Source: a virus. From it: DNA of 37,419 bases. The stretch spans positions 1 through 37,419 of IMG/VR virus record IMGVR_UViG_3300045959_000123; one strand, written 5' to 3'. The notes under the pieces were generated by a model, which saw only the letters and a list, made by a program, of their open reading frames with translations, did no database searches and was not told where the DNA came from. Of this stretch, positions 7,449 to 17,383 are shown piece after piece. Every line of letters starts with the position of its first letter. The first letter of the stretch is position 1. The translations under genes were made by a program, and so were the position numbers.

Positions 7449-9610
7449 GTCGAATAATACCGCCGCATCGAAACGGCGTGATTGATAATAACAACAGTAC
7501 ATCAACGCCATTGGGCGCAGGGGCCGTCTTTATTGGATCGGCCACTGATATTACTGAAGCCGGCATCATTTACGTTGCAACCTATAGCGACGTAGCATCA
7601 GCCACCGATGGCCTTGACGTGCAGCAATCGATTGACGGCACTAATTGGGAGCATAGCGACAGCTATAGTATCAACGCCGGATCAGCTAAAAATTTTGCCG
7701 TCAATGCTTATGCCAATTTCGTAAGAGTCGTTTATACCAACGGCGCAGCCCCACAGACGGTTTTTCGTCTGCAGACCAAATTAAATTGTAGCGGCCTTGC
7801 AAGCAGCCACCGGGTAAAAGATGATATTACTACCGATGACGATTCGAGGATTGTCAAAGCGGTAGTAATGACCAAGGCCAATGACCTTGATCAATACAAA
7901 AACGTCGAACTCAATAATCCAATGCCGGTAAACGGCGGCCAGCTATATCCGCATGACGTAAATCTTACTTACTCAAATATGTATAACTTCAGCGGCAGTG
8001 CTATTGACTTGATAGACAACCGCTGGACGGAGATAACCGACACCACCGCAACCAACCCGAAACTGATGCGGATCGAATTCGAACGGCCGATGCAAACCCC
8101 GATCATCGGCCTGGTGAGCTACACCGGCACGTTTAGCAATACAGTTATCAAATACGGAGTGTCTAACAGCCCTGCGTACACACTGCTTGACGAAAGCAGT
8201 GACGCCACGCTCAAACAGATTGTTATCGCCCCGACTGCGCCGATAACGCTAAATTATATCATCCTCGAGTTTCACACGGCCAATACCGTCACATTAAGCG
8301 GCCTCAATCTTGCCAAGGCCGATGCCGCCATAGCGCAGATACAGGGCGTAGACGACAATAACCAACTGGTAAGCGTCGGCGCAACCACCGGCGGCAACCT
8401 GCGCGTATCGATCCAAGAGTACGGAGACACGCCGGCAATCGACGCTTTTGACCGTTTGCGGGTAAGTAATCCGTTTACTATTTTCGATAGTAAACAGCTT
8501 TACGATAAGCAGCCGCTTTTTTATGATGAGAATATCGGCGGAAGTGCTACAAGTACGCACAGCACAACTAATGCACGCACCCGCATGACAGTTACCGCAA
8601 GTGCAAGCGATTATGTAATTAGGCAAACAAAACAGCGGTTTAACTACCAACCGGGCAAATCGGAACTTATCTTTTTGACTTTCTACGGACCCCAGGAAAC
8701 CGGCTGTACGAAACGGGTAGGATTATTCGACGGCACCGGCGGAACTTATATGACGCCGAATAACGGCATATTTATAAGCATAGAAGAGTCTGATGTTACA
8801 ATAAATATTGCCAAAAATGGAAGTACTACCGAAAGTATAAGTCAAGCAAGCTGGAACGTTGACCCCATGAACGGCGCCGGGCCATCGGGGATCACCCTTG
8901 ATCTTGATGCTACACAAATACTAGTATTTGACTTCGAATGGCTTGGAGTAGGCCGCGTTAGATGTGGATTTGTAATTGATGGAATTTCTTATTATTTCCA
9001 TTACTTCAACCATTCGAATGATTCCACTTTTACTTCTGTTTACATGAGCACTCCTAATCTGCCGGTGAGATATGACATCCAGAGCGACGGCACCGGTGGC
9101 GGCGATTTTGATCATATTTGTTGTAGTGTAATATCAGAGGGCGGGGTAGAACTTACCGGAATAAGTAGAAGCATTGATACGCAAAACACGCATCTTGACG
9201 CCAATACTGCAGATCAGGCATATGTGCTGTTAGCTCTAAGATTGAAAACCACCCACCTTGATTTAACAGTGCTGCCGCAATCGATGAGCATGTTAAGCGA
9301 AACAAACGATAATTTTAAGTGGTTTTTATGCATCAACCCCACATATGCCGGTACTTTGACATACTCTGATATTTCTAACTCAGGATGTCAGAGAGCAGCC
9401 GGGGCAACGGCAAATACGATCAGTGCGGAAGGTACGAAACTGGCAAGCGGTTACGCTAGCAGTGCAGGATCAATCGAATCAAATATCGTTAATAATCTCC
9501 GAATTGGGAGTCTAATTGATGGTACCAGAGATGAACTTATACTAGGAGTTGTTCCATTAAGCGCCAATGCAGACATCCAAGGTGCGCTTTTATTTCGTGA
9601 ATTATTATAG
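7445..9610 (+). CDS. Large tail appendage / fibre-like structural protein
   Basis: A 721-residue protein, Asn/Ser/Thr-rich throughout, without collagen repeats, signal peptide or membrane helix. The first 110 residues contain a DGLDVQQSIDGTNWEHSDSY-type beta module often seen in phage virion proteins that carry repeated beta sandwiches. Residues 165-285 look like a discoidin/carbohydrate-binding-type sandwich (MRIEFERPMQTPIIGLVSY), and the rest is beta-rich with a concanavalin-like appearance. It overlaps the previous gene by 4 bases. It could be a second host-recognition appendage beside the tailspike. No P22 counterpart exists at this position. Domain guesses are inference. Confidence 0.65.
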   Translation: MSRIIPPHRNGVIDNNNSTSTPLGAGAVFIGSATDITEAGIIYVATYSDVASATDGLDVQQSIDGTNWEHSDSYSINAGSAKNFAVNAYANFVRVVYTNGAAPQTVFRLQTKLNCSGLASSHRVKDDITTDDDSRIVKAVVMTKANDLDQYKNVELNNPMPVNGGQLYPHDVNLTYSNMYNFSGSAIDLIDNRWTEITDTTATNPKLMRIEFERPMQTPIIGLVSYTGTFSNTVIKYGVSNSPAYTLLDESSDATLKQIVIAPTAPITLNYIILEFHTANTVTLSGLNLAKADAAIAQIQGVDDNNQLVSVGATTGGNLRVSIQEYGDTPAIDAFDRLRVSNPFTIFDSKQLYDKQPLFYDENIGGSATSTHSTTNARTRMTVTASASDYVIRQTKQRFNYQPGKSELIFLTFYGPQETGCTKRVGLFDGTGGTYMTPNNGIFISIEESDVTINIAKNGSTTESISQASWNVDPMNGAGPSGITLDLDATQILVFDFEWLGVGRVRCGFVIDGISYYFHYFNHSNDSTFTSVYMSTPNLPVRYDIQSDGTGGGDFDHICCSVISEGGVELTGISRSIDTQNTHLDANTADQAYVLLALRLKTTHLDLTVLPQSMSMLSETNDNFKWFLCINPTYAGTLTYSDISNSGCQRAAGATANTISAEGTKLASGYASSAGSIESNIVNNLRIGSLIDGTRDELILGVVPLSANADIQGALLFRELL

Positions 9611-9617
9611 GATTACG

Positions 9618-10427
9618 ATGTCTTTACCAATTAAAAACGATCCAAAAGCGATCATGACCAAGGATGTGGTCAACGCTTTAATAAAAACCACCATGGATCT
9701 GCCGCAGGCCAACTGCCCGGTGGCGCATTATTTCGGCCCGGGAACCTATATCCGGCAAGTAACATTTCCAGACGGCATCTTTGCTATCGGCCACAAACAG
9801 CGTTTCGAGCAGATGAATATCTTTGTGGCCGGCCGTGTGGCCATGGTGCAGCCGGACGGCAGCCTGAAAGAATTAAGAGCGCCCATGATCTTTAACGGCG
9901 GCCCGGGCCAGAAGATGGGAATCATCCTCGAAACCGTAACGTGGCTTAATGTCTACCCGAACCCCGACAACTGCCGGGACATCGATATTTTGGAAGGCAG
10001 GTTCATAGATAAAGAGGGACCGTGGACCGAAGCGGATCACAGCGAAGACAGAAGCGAAGACCAAGCCGACTATGAAAAGATATCCGCTGAGGTCAAAAGG
10101 CTTTTCGACGACATGGAACATGTCGATTTGCCGGAAGCATATTCCTCTGTGATCACTGTGCGCCAAAGTCAGATTCACGGCAAAGGCATTTTTGCAAGCT
10201 GGCCCTGGCCGGCGGATACGGTCATCGCCCCATTAACGATCGATGGAAAACCGACGATTTTAAAAAAGTATCTCAATCACTCCAAAAACCCGAACGCTCG
10301 AATCGTAAAGGCGCCCAACGGAGCTATGATACTGATGGCCGCAAGAGATATCGCCGGTTGCCGTGGCGGCGATCAGGGCGAAGAGATCACCATAGACTAT
10401 CGAAACTTATATGAGGTAAAGACATGA
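9618..10427 (+). CDS. Cupin-like plus SET-domain protein in the virion operon
   Basis: A 269-residue protein in two parts. Residues about 35-118 form a small beta domain with a cupin-like pattern (GTYIRQVTFPDGIFAIGHKQ, then a Gly-rich turn). After an acidic linker (residues 132-175), residues 180-266 read as a compact SET domain: GKGIFA at 188-193, the Asn-His-Ser motif at 220-222, and GEEITIDY at 254-261 near the end, with the final Tyr in the usual catalytic position. SET proteins transfer methyl groups from S-adenosylmethionine to lysine. The ATG at 9618 is preferred over an upstream non-ATG codon because the previous gene ends at 9610. The stop overlaps the ejection-protein start. The SET call rests on motifs; the substrate is unknown. 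Confidence 0.82.
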   Translation: MSLPIKNDPKAIMTKDVVNALIKTTMDLPQANCPVAHYFGPGTYIRQVTFPDGIFAIGHKQRFEQMNIFVAGRVAMVQPDGSLKELRAPMIFNGGPGQKMGIILETVTWLNVYPNPDNCRDIDILEGRFIDKEGPWTEADHSEDRSEDQADYEKISAEVKRLFDDMEHVDLPEAYSSVITVRQSQIHGKGIFASWPWPADTVIAPLTIDGKPTILKKYLNHSKNPNARIVKAPNGAMILMAARDIAGCRGGDQGEEITIDYRNLYEVKT

Positions 10428-11668
10428 CCTCCGCAATAACCGCCGCTGGTGTCTCCGTTGTAGGCTCGGCCATTATCGCCAATCAGCAACGTCAGGCCGC
10501 CAAAGGAGCTGCAAACGCCCAGGCAAGCGCTACCAAGGCAGCGACCCAAGTCGAACGTGAACGACTCCAGCAGGAGGCCCAACAGTACCAGCAGCAAATG
10601 CTTGAATACCAGCGCAAGCAGGCGATGCTTGAAAAGCAGCAGGCGCAAACCCTTACTAACCTGGCCCCATATATCCAGGGCGGCCAGGGGGCGCTTTACG
10701 AAATGTTGGCTTTAAGCGGCATTTCCCCACCGGCGGGCGCAACGCCGGGAAGCGGTGACTTCTACCGGCAAACACCGACCGGCGGAGGCCTCGGGATCGG
10801 CATAGGGAGCCCGGCGCCGACCGCACCGACAGCGCCCGGTAAAATGGGAATACTTTCCGGCGGCGTGCCTCCGAGCGGAACACCGGACTTTTACAATCAG
10901 GCCCAGGCCGAATTTCAGAAAGGCGGCAGGAGTCTAAGCGCCAAAGCCTGGCAAACCACGACACCCGATGCAAGCCCAAGAGCGGCGGCGGCCTATGCAT
11001 TGCAGAAAGCACGGGAGGAAAACCCCAACGCGACGGTAACCGAACAGCATAATATCGCCAAATCGGGTTTGGCCGGTGATGCCGAGAGAGCATATATCGA
11101 CGAAAGCCTGGCATCGATGCCGACGGTGGAAACCGCCGCAAACCCTTATGCCGGAATGACCGGCGCCCAAAGCCAGCAAGCGGCCATTGACCGAATTAGT
11201 CAAAGCCCCCTTTTGCAAGAGCTGATGTCCCAAGGGGAAACGGGGATACTCCAGAATGCGGCTGCTACCGGCGGCCTACGCGGCGGCAGAACACAGGCGG
11301 CCCTGGCGCAATTTCGGCCGCAAATGCTCCAGCAGGAAATCGACAAACAATACGCCCGGCTGCAGGGGTTATCGGGAATGGGCCAACAAAGCATCCTTGG
11401 ATCGCCTACCACGGCGGTCGGCGCTATGCCGTCTTACAGCGCCAATACCGGCACATTAAGCAACCTTTTGACCCAGGGCGGCGCCATCCAGGCCGGGGGC
11501 ATTTTGAGCAACGCTCAAAACCAGCAGCAGTTATTGCATGATATTGGCAAGTCCGCCGGTTGGGGACTCGAAAAGTATAGCCAGGGCGGGTTTGTACAGC
11601 CGCAGCAAACGCCGACCGCCTTACCTGCATATGCAAATTACGGGATCGGCAATCCAGGAAACTATTAA
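10424..11668 (+). CDS. DNA ejection (injection) protein, P22 gp7-type position
   Basis: A 414-residue protein. The N-terminus has a small hydrophobic/Ala segment followed by a long Gln/Glu coiled coil (residues about 25-80). The C-terminal part contains a conserved-looking block (about residues 270-320) with NAAATGGLRGGRTQAAL and a QMLQQEIDKQYARLQGLSG-type helix, which I associate with phage DNA-transfer proteins. Such proteins are packaged in the head and ejected to form the trans-envelope channel. It opens with GAGGTAAAGAC before the ATG and overlaps the SET gene stop. It is the first of three ejection-type genes, the same count and order as P22 gp7-gp20-gp16. Confidence 0.75.
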   Translation: MTSAITAAGVSVVGSAIIANQQRQAAKGAANAQASATKAATQVERERLQQEAQQYQQQMLEYQRKQAMLEKQQAQTLTNLAPYIQGGQGALYEMLALSGISPPAGATPGSGDFYRQTPTGGGLGIGIGSPAPTAPTAPGKMGILSGGVPPSGTPDFYNQAQAEFQKGGRSLSAKAWQTTTPDASPRAAAAYALQKAREENPNATVTEQHNIAKSGLAGDAERAYIDESLASMPTVETAANPYAGMTGAQSQQAAIDRISQSPLLQELMSQGETGILQNAAATGGLRGGRTQAALAQFRPQMLQQEIDKQYARLQGLSGMGQQSILGSPTTAVGAMPSYSANTGTLSNLLTQGGAIQAGGILSNAQNQQQLLHDIGKSAGWGLEKYSQGGFVQPQQTPTALPAYANYGIGNPGNY

Positions 11669-11677
11669 GGGGGAGTC

Positions 11678-13021
11678 ATGCCGGAACCTTACAACTACTA
11701 CACGCCGTTTGCAAATCCGCTGGCCGCAGGATTAGCAGGTGTTGACATGGCCCAGCGCCAGCAGCAAAACCGCATGGCGTTGGATCAGCAGCGCATGGCC
11801 ATGGAAGAAGAGCAACGCAAGCAGCAACGCCGGGAGCAATACCAGCAGGATTTGTTGAAGCTGACCGAGAATCCGTTTTCATCGGCCCAGGATTATATTA
11901 AATTACAGTCGATGTATCCCGAAGCCATGGAAGCCATCAAGCGAGTCCAGCAAAGCCGCAGTACGGAGCAATTGCAAAACGATGTCGAGCAGGTGCAAAA
12001 GGTGGGCTCCGCGCTTGCCGCCGGTAAAACGGATATCGCTAAAAATCAACTCATGGAATACCGCAACGCTCTCGAAAACAGCGGTAGAAAAAGCGAGTCG
12101 GCTAGCCTGGACAATATCATGGAAATGATGGACGAAAACCCGAATGCCGTCGGTATGGAATTGAATAAATATCTGCTTGCGCAAATGGGGCCTCAGGAGT
12201 TTACGAGCTATTTTGAACGGGTATCCGGCATCGGATCAGGCATGCCGTCGGTAGTTAAAAGCGAGATCTATCCCGACGGGACCACATTAAACGTTATGAG
12301 TCGCGGGACTCCGGTGGTAATCGATGCAAGCGGGGAGCAGTTGAGCGGCCAGGCCGCCGCCGATGCGATCAAAAAGGCGCAGGAATATGGATCTGACCTG
12401 GCTAAACGGATTAACTTCAATCGGCAGCAAGGAACCCTAGAGGCCCAAAAGGATTTAAAGGCCGAAGTCGCCGGGGAAGTCAAGCAGGCCGAAAACGCCG
12501 CGAAAACTTCCCAGGAGTTTTTCGATAAATACGATAAAATACAGGCAAATATTCGTACTTTGGATGAGGGTATCAATATAATCGAAAACGGCATTAAAGA
12601 AGGTAGAGATCTTGGAGTGGGGCCGATCAGGAAATATTTTCCGTCCTGGGGAGTGGCTGCAAATCAATTGAAAAATGTATCCGGCAGGTTAGGCCTTGAT
12701 GTTGTCTCTTCGGTCACCTTCGGAGCTCTCAGTGAAGCGGAACTTAAAATGGCGATGGACACCGCCATGCCTGTTAATTTAAAGGGCCGGGCACTTTTGG
12801 ATTGGATGAAAGGCAGGAAGGCGGCGCAGGAAAAACTCTCTGATTATTTAAGCAGTGCGGCGCAATTTATCGGATCGCCCAAAGAGGGCGGCGGAGTCAA
12901 TACAGCCGCCGATTGGATGGCAATTAATCAGGCAAGAAAAAAACCGGCGCCGAAGCCTGATCTTAAAAATCAATCCACCGCCGATCTATTTAAGCAATTA
13001 CAAAACACCATGGGGCAATGA
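11678..13021 (+). CDS. DNA ejection protein, P22 gp20-type position
   Basis: A 447-residue protein, mostly helical and rich in Gln, Ala, Lys and Glu. The N-terminus has a Gly/Ala segment then a long Gln-rich coil (about residues 25-60). A second helical coil spans about 250-310, and the C-terminus carries a more compact domain (residues 315-400). Size and composition match ejection-type internal head proteins. A strong ribosome-binding site (AAGGGGGAG) lies before the ATG, and the gene ends one base before the next start. The role is inferred mainly from position and composition. Confidence 0.68.
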   Translation: MPEPYNYYTPFANPLAAGLAGVDMAQRQQQNRMALDQQRMAMEEEQRKQQRREQYQQDLLKLTENPFSSAQDYIKLQSMYPEAMEAIKRVQQSRSTEQLQNDVEQVQKVGSALAAGKTDIAKNQLMEYRNALENSGRKSESASLDNIMEMMDENPNAVGMELNKYLLAQMGPQEFTSYFERVSGIGSGMPSVVKSEIYPDGTTLNVMSRGTPVVIDASGEQLSGQAAADAIKKAQEYGSDLAKRINFNRQQGTLEAQKDLKAEVAGEVKQAENAAKTSQEFFDKYDKIQANIRTLDEGINIIENGIKEGRDLGVGPIRKYFPSWGVAANQLKNVSGRLGLDVVSSVTFGALSEAELKMAMDTAMPVNLKGRALLDWMKGRKAAQEKLSDYLSSAAQFIGSPKEGGGVNTAADWMAINQARKKPAPKPDLKNQSTADLFKQLQNTMGQ

Positions 13022-13022
13022 A

Positions 13023-15500
13023 ATGCCTGATCAATTAACACCGGAGCAAGAAGCCCTGATAAAAGAGTTAAGCGGCCGAACTGATTTGAGCCCGCAGCAA
13101 AGAGAGATCGTTAACGAATTGATGTCTCGGATCGCACCGGAGCCTGATCAGAAACAGCCGGTAGAAACCGAACCGGCTGAAACATTTTTAGGCCGCGTGG
13201 CGCGAACGGCCAGGCCTTATTTACAGGCAACCGGAGCAACCGGCGGTGCAATTATCGGTGCGGGCAGCGGCCTTTTTACCGGGCCGGGCGCCGTTGCGGC
13301 CAGCCCCGCCGGGGCTGTTATCGGCGGCGGCATCGGCTTTGCGATAGGCGATGAAATAGCCGACCTGTTGGAAAACTATGCCGGGAAAAGAAAACCGCAA
13401 CCGCTGGTAGTCGAGTTAACCGAATCGGGCAAACGGATGATGGAGGGCGCCGCTTACGAGATGGGCGGCCAGGCTATCGGCCCTGCTTTAAAAGTGGTAG
13501 GCGAAACGGCATTAAAATCACCTGCCATAAGATACAGCGTTGAAGCCGGCAAAGAAATGCTGGGCAAGGCCCCGGCCATGACTAAAGCCGAAGTGGAGCG
13601 CTTGGCCGGAAGGTTTTTACACGCCAATACATCCAAGGGGCCGATCATTGCCAAAAACATCGAAACCGCCCAGGCGATTGAAAAGCAGATCCCCGGCCTT
13701 AAATTTACTTTCGGCGAAATGACCGGCGATCCCGGCATTATAAAACTGGAACGCGCAACCATGCGCGAACCCGGTGGGTTTGCCCAGGAAATGATCGAGC
13801 GGCAGAGGGCGAACGATGCCGACATTAAGTTTGCCCAGGAAATGATCGAGCGGCAGAGGGCGAACGATGCCGCCATTAAAAACGCGATTACAAGCCGCAG
13901 GCCGCAAGGCGAAATAGGTGATGTGATAGAAACCCTTGGCTCCCAAGAAAAAGCGGCCAGCGAGGCTATTGAAGCGGCTCAACAGCGCCTATCATCCGAA
14001 ACTGAAAAGATGGGCATGGGCATAGGCTCCTTGGAGGCTGGACAGACGATCAGGGCTGAAGCAAAAGCCGGTGAACAGGCGGTAAGCAAAAAGGCAAGTG
14101 AACTCTTCGGTGAAATACCGAACGAGCCGGTGGATGCAAACGCCGTTTTAAATAAAATCGATGATTTGACAACGCCAGCAGATCCGTTTGAAGATATCAC
14201 CCAAAATATACCGGAAGAATTCGCAACGATCAAAGATGCGCTATTGGAGTCAAACGGGCAATCCACGGCCCAAAGCCTGCAAAACCTCAGAAGCCGGTTG
14301 GTACAACGCCTGCGTGATATGCGCAGCGGTATGGAGCGCAACCGCTTTAAAGAGTCGAAACTCTCCCAGCTAATAGGCTCTATCGATGAGTCGCTTGACG
14401 CCGCCGGTAGCCTGCCGGGGCAAGCCGGAGAACAATTGAAAGGCGCCAGGGAATTTTTCAAAAAAGAAGTTATTCAAAAATTCCGGCAGGGCAATGTTGG
14501 CGATATTTTAAAGCCGGGCCGGGAGGGATACCGGGTTACCGACGCCCAAGTGGCGAGCAAGTTTTTCAAACCTGGCGCCCCCGGCAAACAAGCCGCCCAG
14601 CAGTTTAATGCCGCCATTGGAACCAACGCCAAAGCAAAGCAGGCCATTGAAGACGCCGTAAAACAGGATTTACTTTCAAAGTTTGCCGGGGAAGAAATCA
14701 CCGAAAACGGCCTCAGGCGTTGGCTTAACAGAAACAAGCAGGCCCTTGACGAGTTAGGTTTGACCGATAAATTCGGTGATCTTAAAAAAGCGCGAGAGCA
14801 GTTGACCGACGCCTTGCAATTCCAAAAAGATTTCCAGAAAAGTGAGGCGGCAAAGATTATCGGAAGTGATCCTGATATCGCCGTTAAAACCGCATTGGGC
14901 GCCAAAAATACCGGCAGGGCCGCAGCTAGCCTCATGGCTGCCACAAAAGGCAACAAGCAGGCCCAGGCCGGGCTTAGAAACGCTTTGGAAGATTACATGT
15001 TAAGCCAAAGCAGCAATTTTGAAACCGGTATGGTAACAAAAATAGATACGCTGGATAAACTAACAAAAAAATATAGGCCGGCGCTAAACGTTTTTTACAG
15101 CGGCGACAAGGAAGCTTTGAAAGCATGGGATACGGCAAGGCAGGCTTTTCGGATCGCTCAAAAAGAGCGTAAAAGTCCTATCGGCACCGGGAGCGATACG
15201 GCAGAAAACGTTCTCACATCGGTTTACAAAGCGTTGGGGGTTTCAAGCGGAAGAGTTGGAACGCTTGTCAGAGCCATATTAGATCCGCTTAAAAAAAGCG
15301 AGATGAGCAAAGTAAACGCATTGGTAAATAGAGCATTGCTGAATCCCGATTATGCATATACGCTCATGCAGATAGCAAAAAAACCTTTACAAAAAAACGG
15401 GCAACTTCCAAGGCATTTACAGCGCCGGTTATCGCAACATATAGCGGTCATAGGCGGCGCGACATTAAGACCACTAGAAAATAAGGAGCCCGCCCAATGA
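13023..15500 (+). CDS. Large DNA ejection protein, P22 gp16-type position
   Basis: An 825-residue, mostly helical protein. Residues about 65-115 form Gly/Ala-rich hydrophobic segments (GGAIIGAGSGLFTGPGAV and AVIGGGIGFAIGD) that could insert in a membrane. The remainder is charged helix with an exact-type duplication at residues about 253-286. The ATG at 13023 is preferred over an upstream non-ATG codon because it follows the previous stop (13019-13021) directly and is within coupling distance. P22 gp16 is 609 residues, so this one is longer. Its expected function is to line the channel through which DNA enters the host. No lytic transglycosylase motif was seen. Confidence 0.7.
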   Translation: MPDQLTPEQEALIKELSGRTDLSPQQREIVNELMSRIAPEPDQKQPVETEPAETFLGRVARTARPYLQATGATGGAIIGAGSGLFTGPGAVAASPAGAVIGGGIGFAIGDEIADLLENYAGKRKPQPLVVELTESGKRMMEGAAYEMGGQAIGPALKVVGETALKSPAIRYSVEAGKEMLGKAPAMTKAEVERLAGRFLHANTSKGPIIAKNIETAQAIEKQIPGLKFTFGEMTGDPGIIKLERATMREPGGFAQEMIERQRANDADIKFAQEMIERQRANDAAIKNAITSRRPQGEIGDVIETLGSQEKAASEAIEAAQQRLSSETEKMGMGIGSLEAGQTIRAEAKAGEQAVSKKASELFGEIPNEPVDANAVLNKIDDLTTPADPFEDITQNIPEEFATIKDALLESNGQSTAQSLQNLRSRLVQRLRDMRSGMERNRFKESKLSQLIGSIDESLDAAGSLPGQAGEQLKGAREFFKKEVIQKFRQGNVGDILKPGREGYRVTDAQVASKFFKPGAPGKQAAQQFNAAIGTNAKAKQAIEDAVKQDLLSKFAGEEITENGLRRWLNRNKQALDELGLTDKFGDLKKAREQLTDALQFQKDFQKSEAAKIIGSDPDIAVKTALGAKNTGRAAASLMAATKGNKQAQAGLRNALEDYMLSQSSNFETGMVTKIDTLDKLTKKYRPALNVFYSGDKEALKAWDTARQAFRIAQKERKSPIGTGSDTAENVLTSVYKALGVSSGRVGTLVRAILDPLKKSEMSKVNALVNRALLNPDYAYTLMQIAKKPLQKNGQLPRHLQRRLSQHIAVIGGATLRPLENKEPAQ
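13779..13880 (+). repeat. 51-bp in-frame tandem duplication
   Basis: Two adjacent 51-base units (13779-13829 and 13830-13880) differ at only two positions. They duplicate 17 codons beginning FAQEMIERQR within the large ejection protein. Only one residue changes (Asp to Ala); the other difference is a synonymous Lys codon. The near identity suggests a recent event. Confidence 0.95.
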
Positions 15501-17383
15501 CATACTTTCCGGTAACCGCCCCATATAATATTTTTACAGATACAGATGGCGAGCCGCTTGAAGACGGTTACATCTATATAGGTGAGGCAAATCAAAATCC
15601 GATTACAAATCCGATTACCGTTACCTGGGATGTCGCCGGCCTTTATCCGGCCGCACAACCGATTAGAACAATTGGCGGTTACCCGGATCGTAACGGCAGC
15701 CCGTCTAATATCTATGTCAATGCAGGGGCCTTTCAGGACTATTCAATTTTAGTAAAAGAAAAAAGTTTAAGGCGAGTATATTACAGCCGAAGTGTACGGT
15801 TTGATTTAATAGCCAATGCTAATAGCATCGACAAAATAGATGATCTTAGAAATATCGTCGGTTATAATCAACCGATTTATGTTCGCGGGCATACTACTTT
15901 AAGTGATGGCGGCCATGGCAATTTCGAATGGTTTGAAGGTGCTGCGCCGGGAACATATGTTGACGATAACGGTTGCACCATTGTTCCTACCGGTGGAGAC
16001 GGCAGCGGGGCGTGGATACGGCAATATAATGGGCCTGTTCGTGTGAAATTTTTTGGAGCGGTCGGTGATGAAATAATAGATGACTATAATGCAATTCAAT
16101 CGGCATTAGACAAAGTGAGTGCTGGCCAGGTATTAATTTTAGATCCCGGTAAATATCGAATTTCAGCCGAACTTGTTCTAGGTGACCAATGCGGAATTGT
16201 AGGTGCGTCGGGATATGACAACAGCACCATCGTCGCAGATAGCGGTGTAAACTGTATAAGAATTACTCCAACCACAGGATCTTTTACCAAACATCAAAGT
16301 ATTCGTGGTGTTACGTTTCGAAGCTCAGGAACAGGAAGCACGGGTATAATAGGATCAACATTATATACATATACTTTTGTTCTCGAAGACTGCCATTTTG
16401 ATGCATCTTTAGAAACCGGAGCAAGTGCTAATTTTATTGAATTAAGATCAACGAATAATTTTTGGGGTTACTATGGTGGCCTTATAAATATGGTAAATGG
16501 TCTTGAATGCAACGGAATTGCCACGACATCTGAAGCAAATCATAATATTATCACCGGAGACGTTTTTTCCAATTTAACTGGTGATGCAATAGTCGTAACC
16601 GAGGGATGGGGATTGCAATTGATAGGCGCGACAGTTGATAATATCGATGGTTATGCAATCAGCGCAACCGGAGGTTTTACAATATCAATTGTCGGCGGTT
16701 GGTTTGAACGATGTGGCAACGGAACGACCAAAACAGGTATATTTGAGCTTGTTTCAGGGACTTCTGGAATTTTTGTCTTTAATATGAACGGCGGCATCAT
16801 ACAAGTTAACACGACTCAAAATAATAAAATTTTCGAAGATGCCGGCAGCAGAGTTATAAATTTAACATCAGTCTCATTTGCCGGGCTTGCTACCGGATCA
16901 TTTTCAATTGGAAACAATCCCGCCCGAGTTGTATTAAATGATACATGCTATTATCCCGGCGGATTTAGCGATATCGATTATAATAAAATAATTCCTGATT
17001 TAGGATCAAGCTATCGATCATTCAATGAAATTGATGACGATACTGGGTCAACGGATTATTACACCAAGATTTTAAAGCACGATAATGCTACATTTAGTGG
17101 ATCTATACTTGGTTTACATGCTAAAAAAGCTGCGTCGGGAACATATAATTTTCTGAGAGCCAGGGCAGACATAGACGGATCTCCAATAACAATGCATACT
17201 CTTGCCGGTAACGGGACCGCTTATCATGGCAGTAGTGTAACAATTGCTGATGGAACATGGAATGGCGGCCATTTAATCTTAGGAACATATCATTTGTGGG
17301 TAGATGCTACCGGGGATTTACGGATAAATAATGGAGCACCAGGCGGCGATTTTAGTGGTGTAGTTGTCGGAACTCAAACATAG
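15497..17383 (+). CDS. Tailspike with P22-type head-binding domain and beta-helix
   Basis: A 628-residue protein (P22 gp9 is 667). Residues 1-110 match the P22 tailspike head-binding domain pattern: a GEPLEDGYIYIGEANQNP-type start, a YPAAQPIRTIGGYPDRNG segment, and an IYVNAGAFQDYSILVKEK segment. Residues about 175-480 read as a right-handed parallel beta-helix with a pectate-lyase-like opening (VKFFGAVGDEIIDDYNAIQ). Such spikes bind and usually cleave surface polysaccharide. A good ribosome-binding site (AAGGAG) precedes the ATG. It is the last gene of the virion operon, and its 3' end overlaps the convergent MBL gene by 10 bases. The catalytic residues cannot be assigned. Confidence 0.92.
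   Translation: MTYFPVTAPYNIFTDTDGEPLEDGYIYIGEANQNPITNPITVTWDVAGLYPAAQPIRTIGGYPDRNGSPSNIYVNAGAFQDYSILVKEKSLRRVYYSRSVRFDLIANANSIDKIDDLRNIVGYNQPIYVRGHTTLSDGGHGNFEWFEGAAPGTYVDDNGCTIVPTGGDGSGAWIRQYNGPVRVKFFGAVGDEIIDDYNAIQSALDKVSAGQVLILDPGKYRISAELVLGDQCGIVGASGYDNSTIVADSGVNCIRITPTTGSFTKHQSIRGVTFRSSGTGSTGIIGSTLYTYTFVLEDCHFDASLETGASANFIELRSTNNFWGYYGGLINMVNGLECNGIATTSEANHNIITGDVFSNLTGDAIVVTEGWGLQLIGATVDNIDGYAISATGGFTISIVGGWFERCGNGTTKTGIFELVSGTSGIFVFNMNGGIIQVNTTQNNKIFEDAGSRVINLTSVSFAGLATGSFSIGNNPARVVLNDTCYYPGGFSDIDYNKIIPDLGSSYRSFNEIDDDTGSTDYYTKILKHDNATFSGSILGLHAKKAASGTYNFLRARADIDGSPITMHTLAGNGTAYHGSSVTIADGTWNGGHLILGTYHLWVDATGDLRINNGAPGGDFSGVVVGTQT

Noticed and set aside
10656-11141. Long minus-strand frames under the ejection-protein genes
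   Set aside because: They are antisense shadows of GC-rich, repeat-rich coding DNA, without ribosome-binding sites or protein-like composition.
13454-14956. Large minus-strand frames opposite the large ejection protein
   Set aside because: The plus-strand gene explains the openness of these frames; the proteins are Ser/Ala/Arg-rich shadows.
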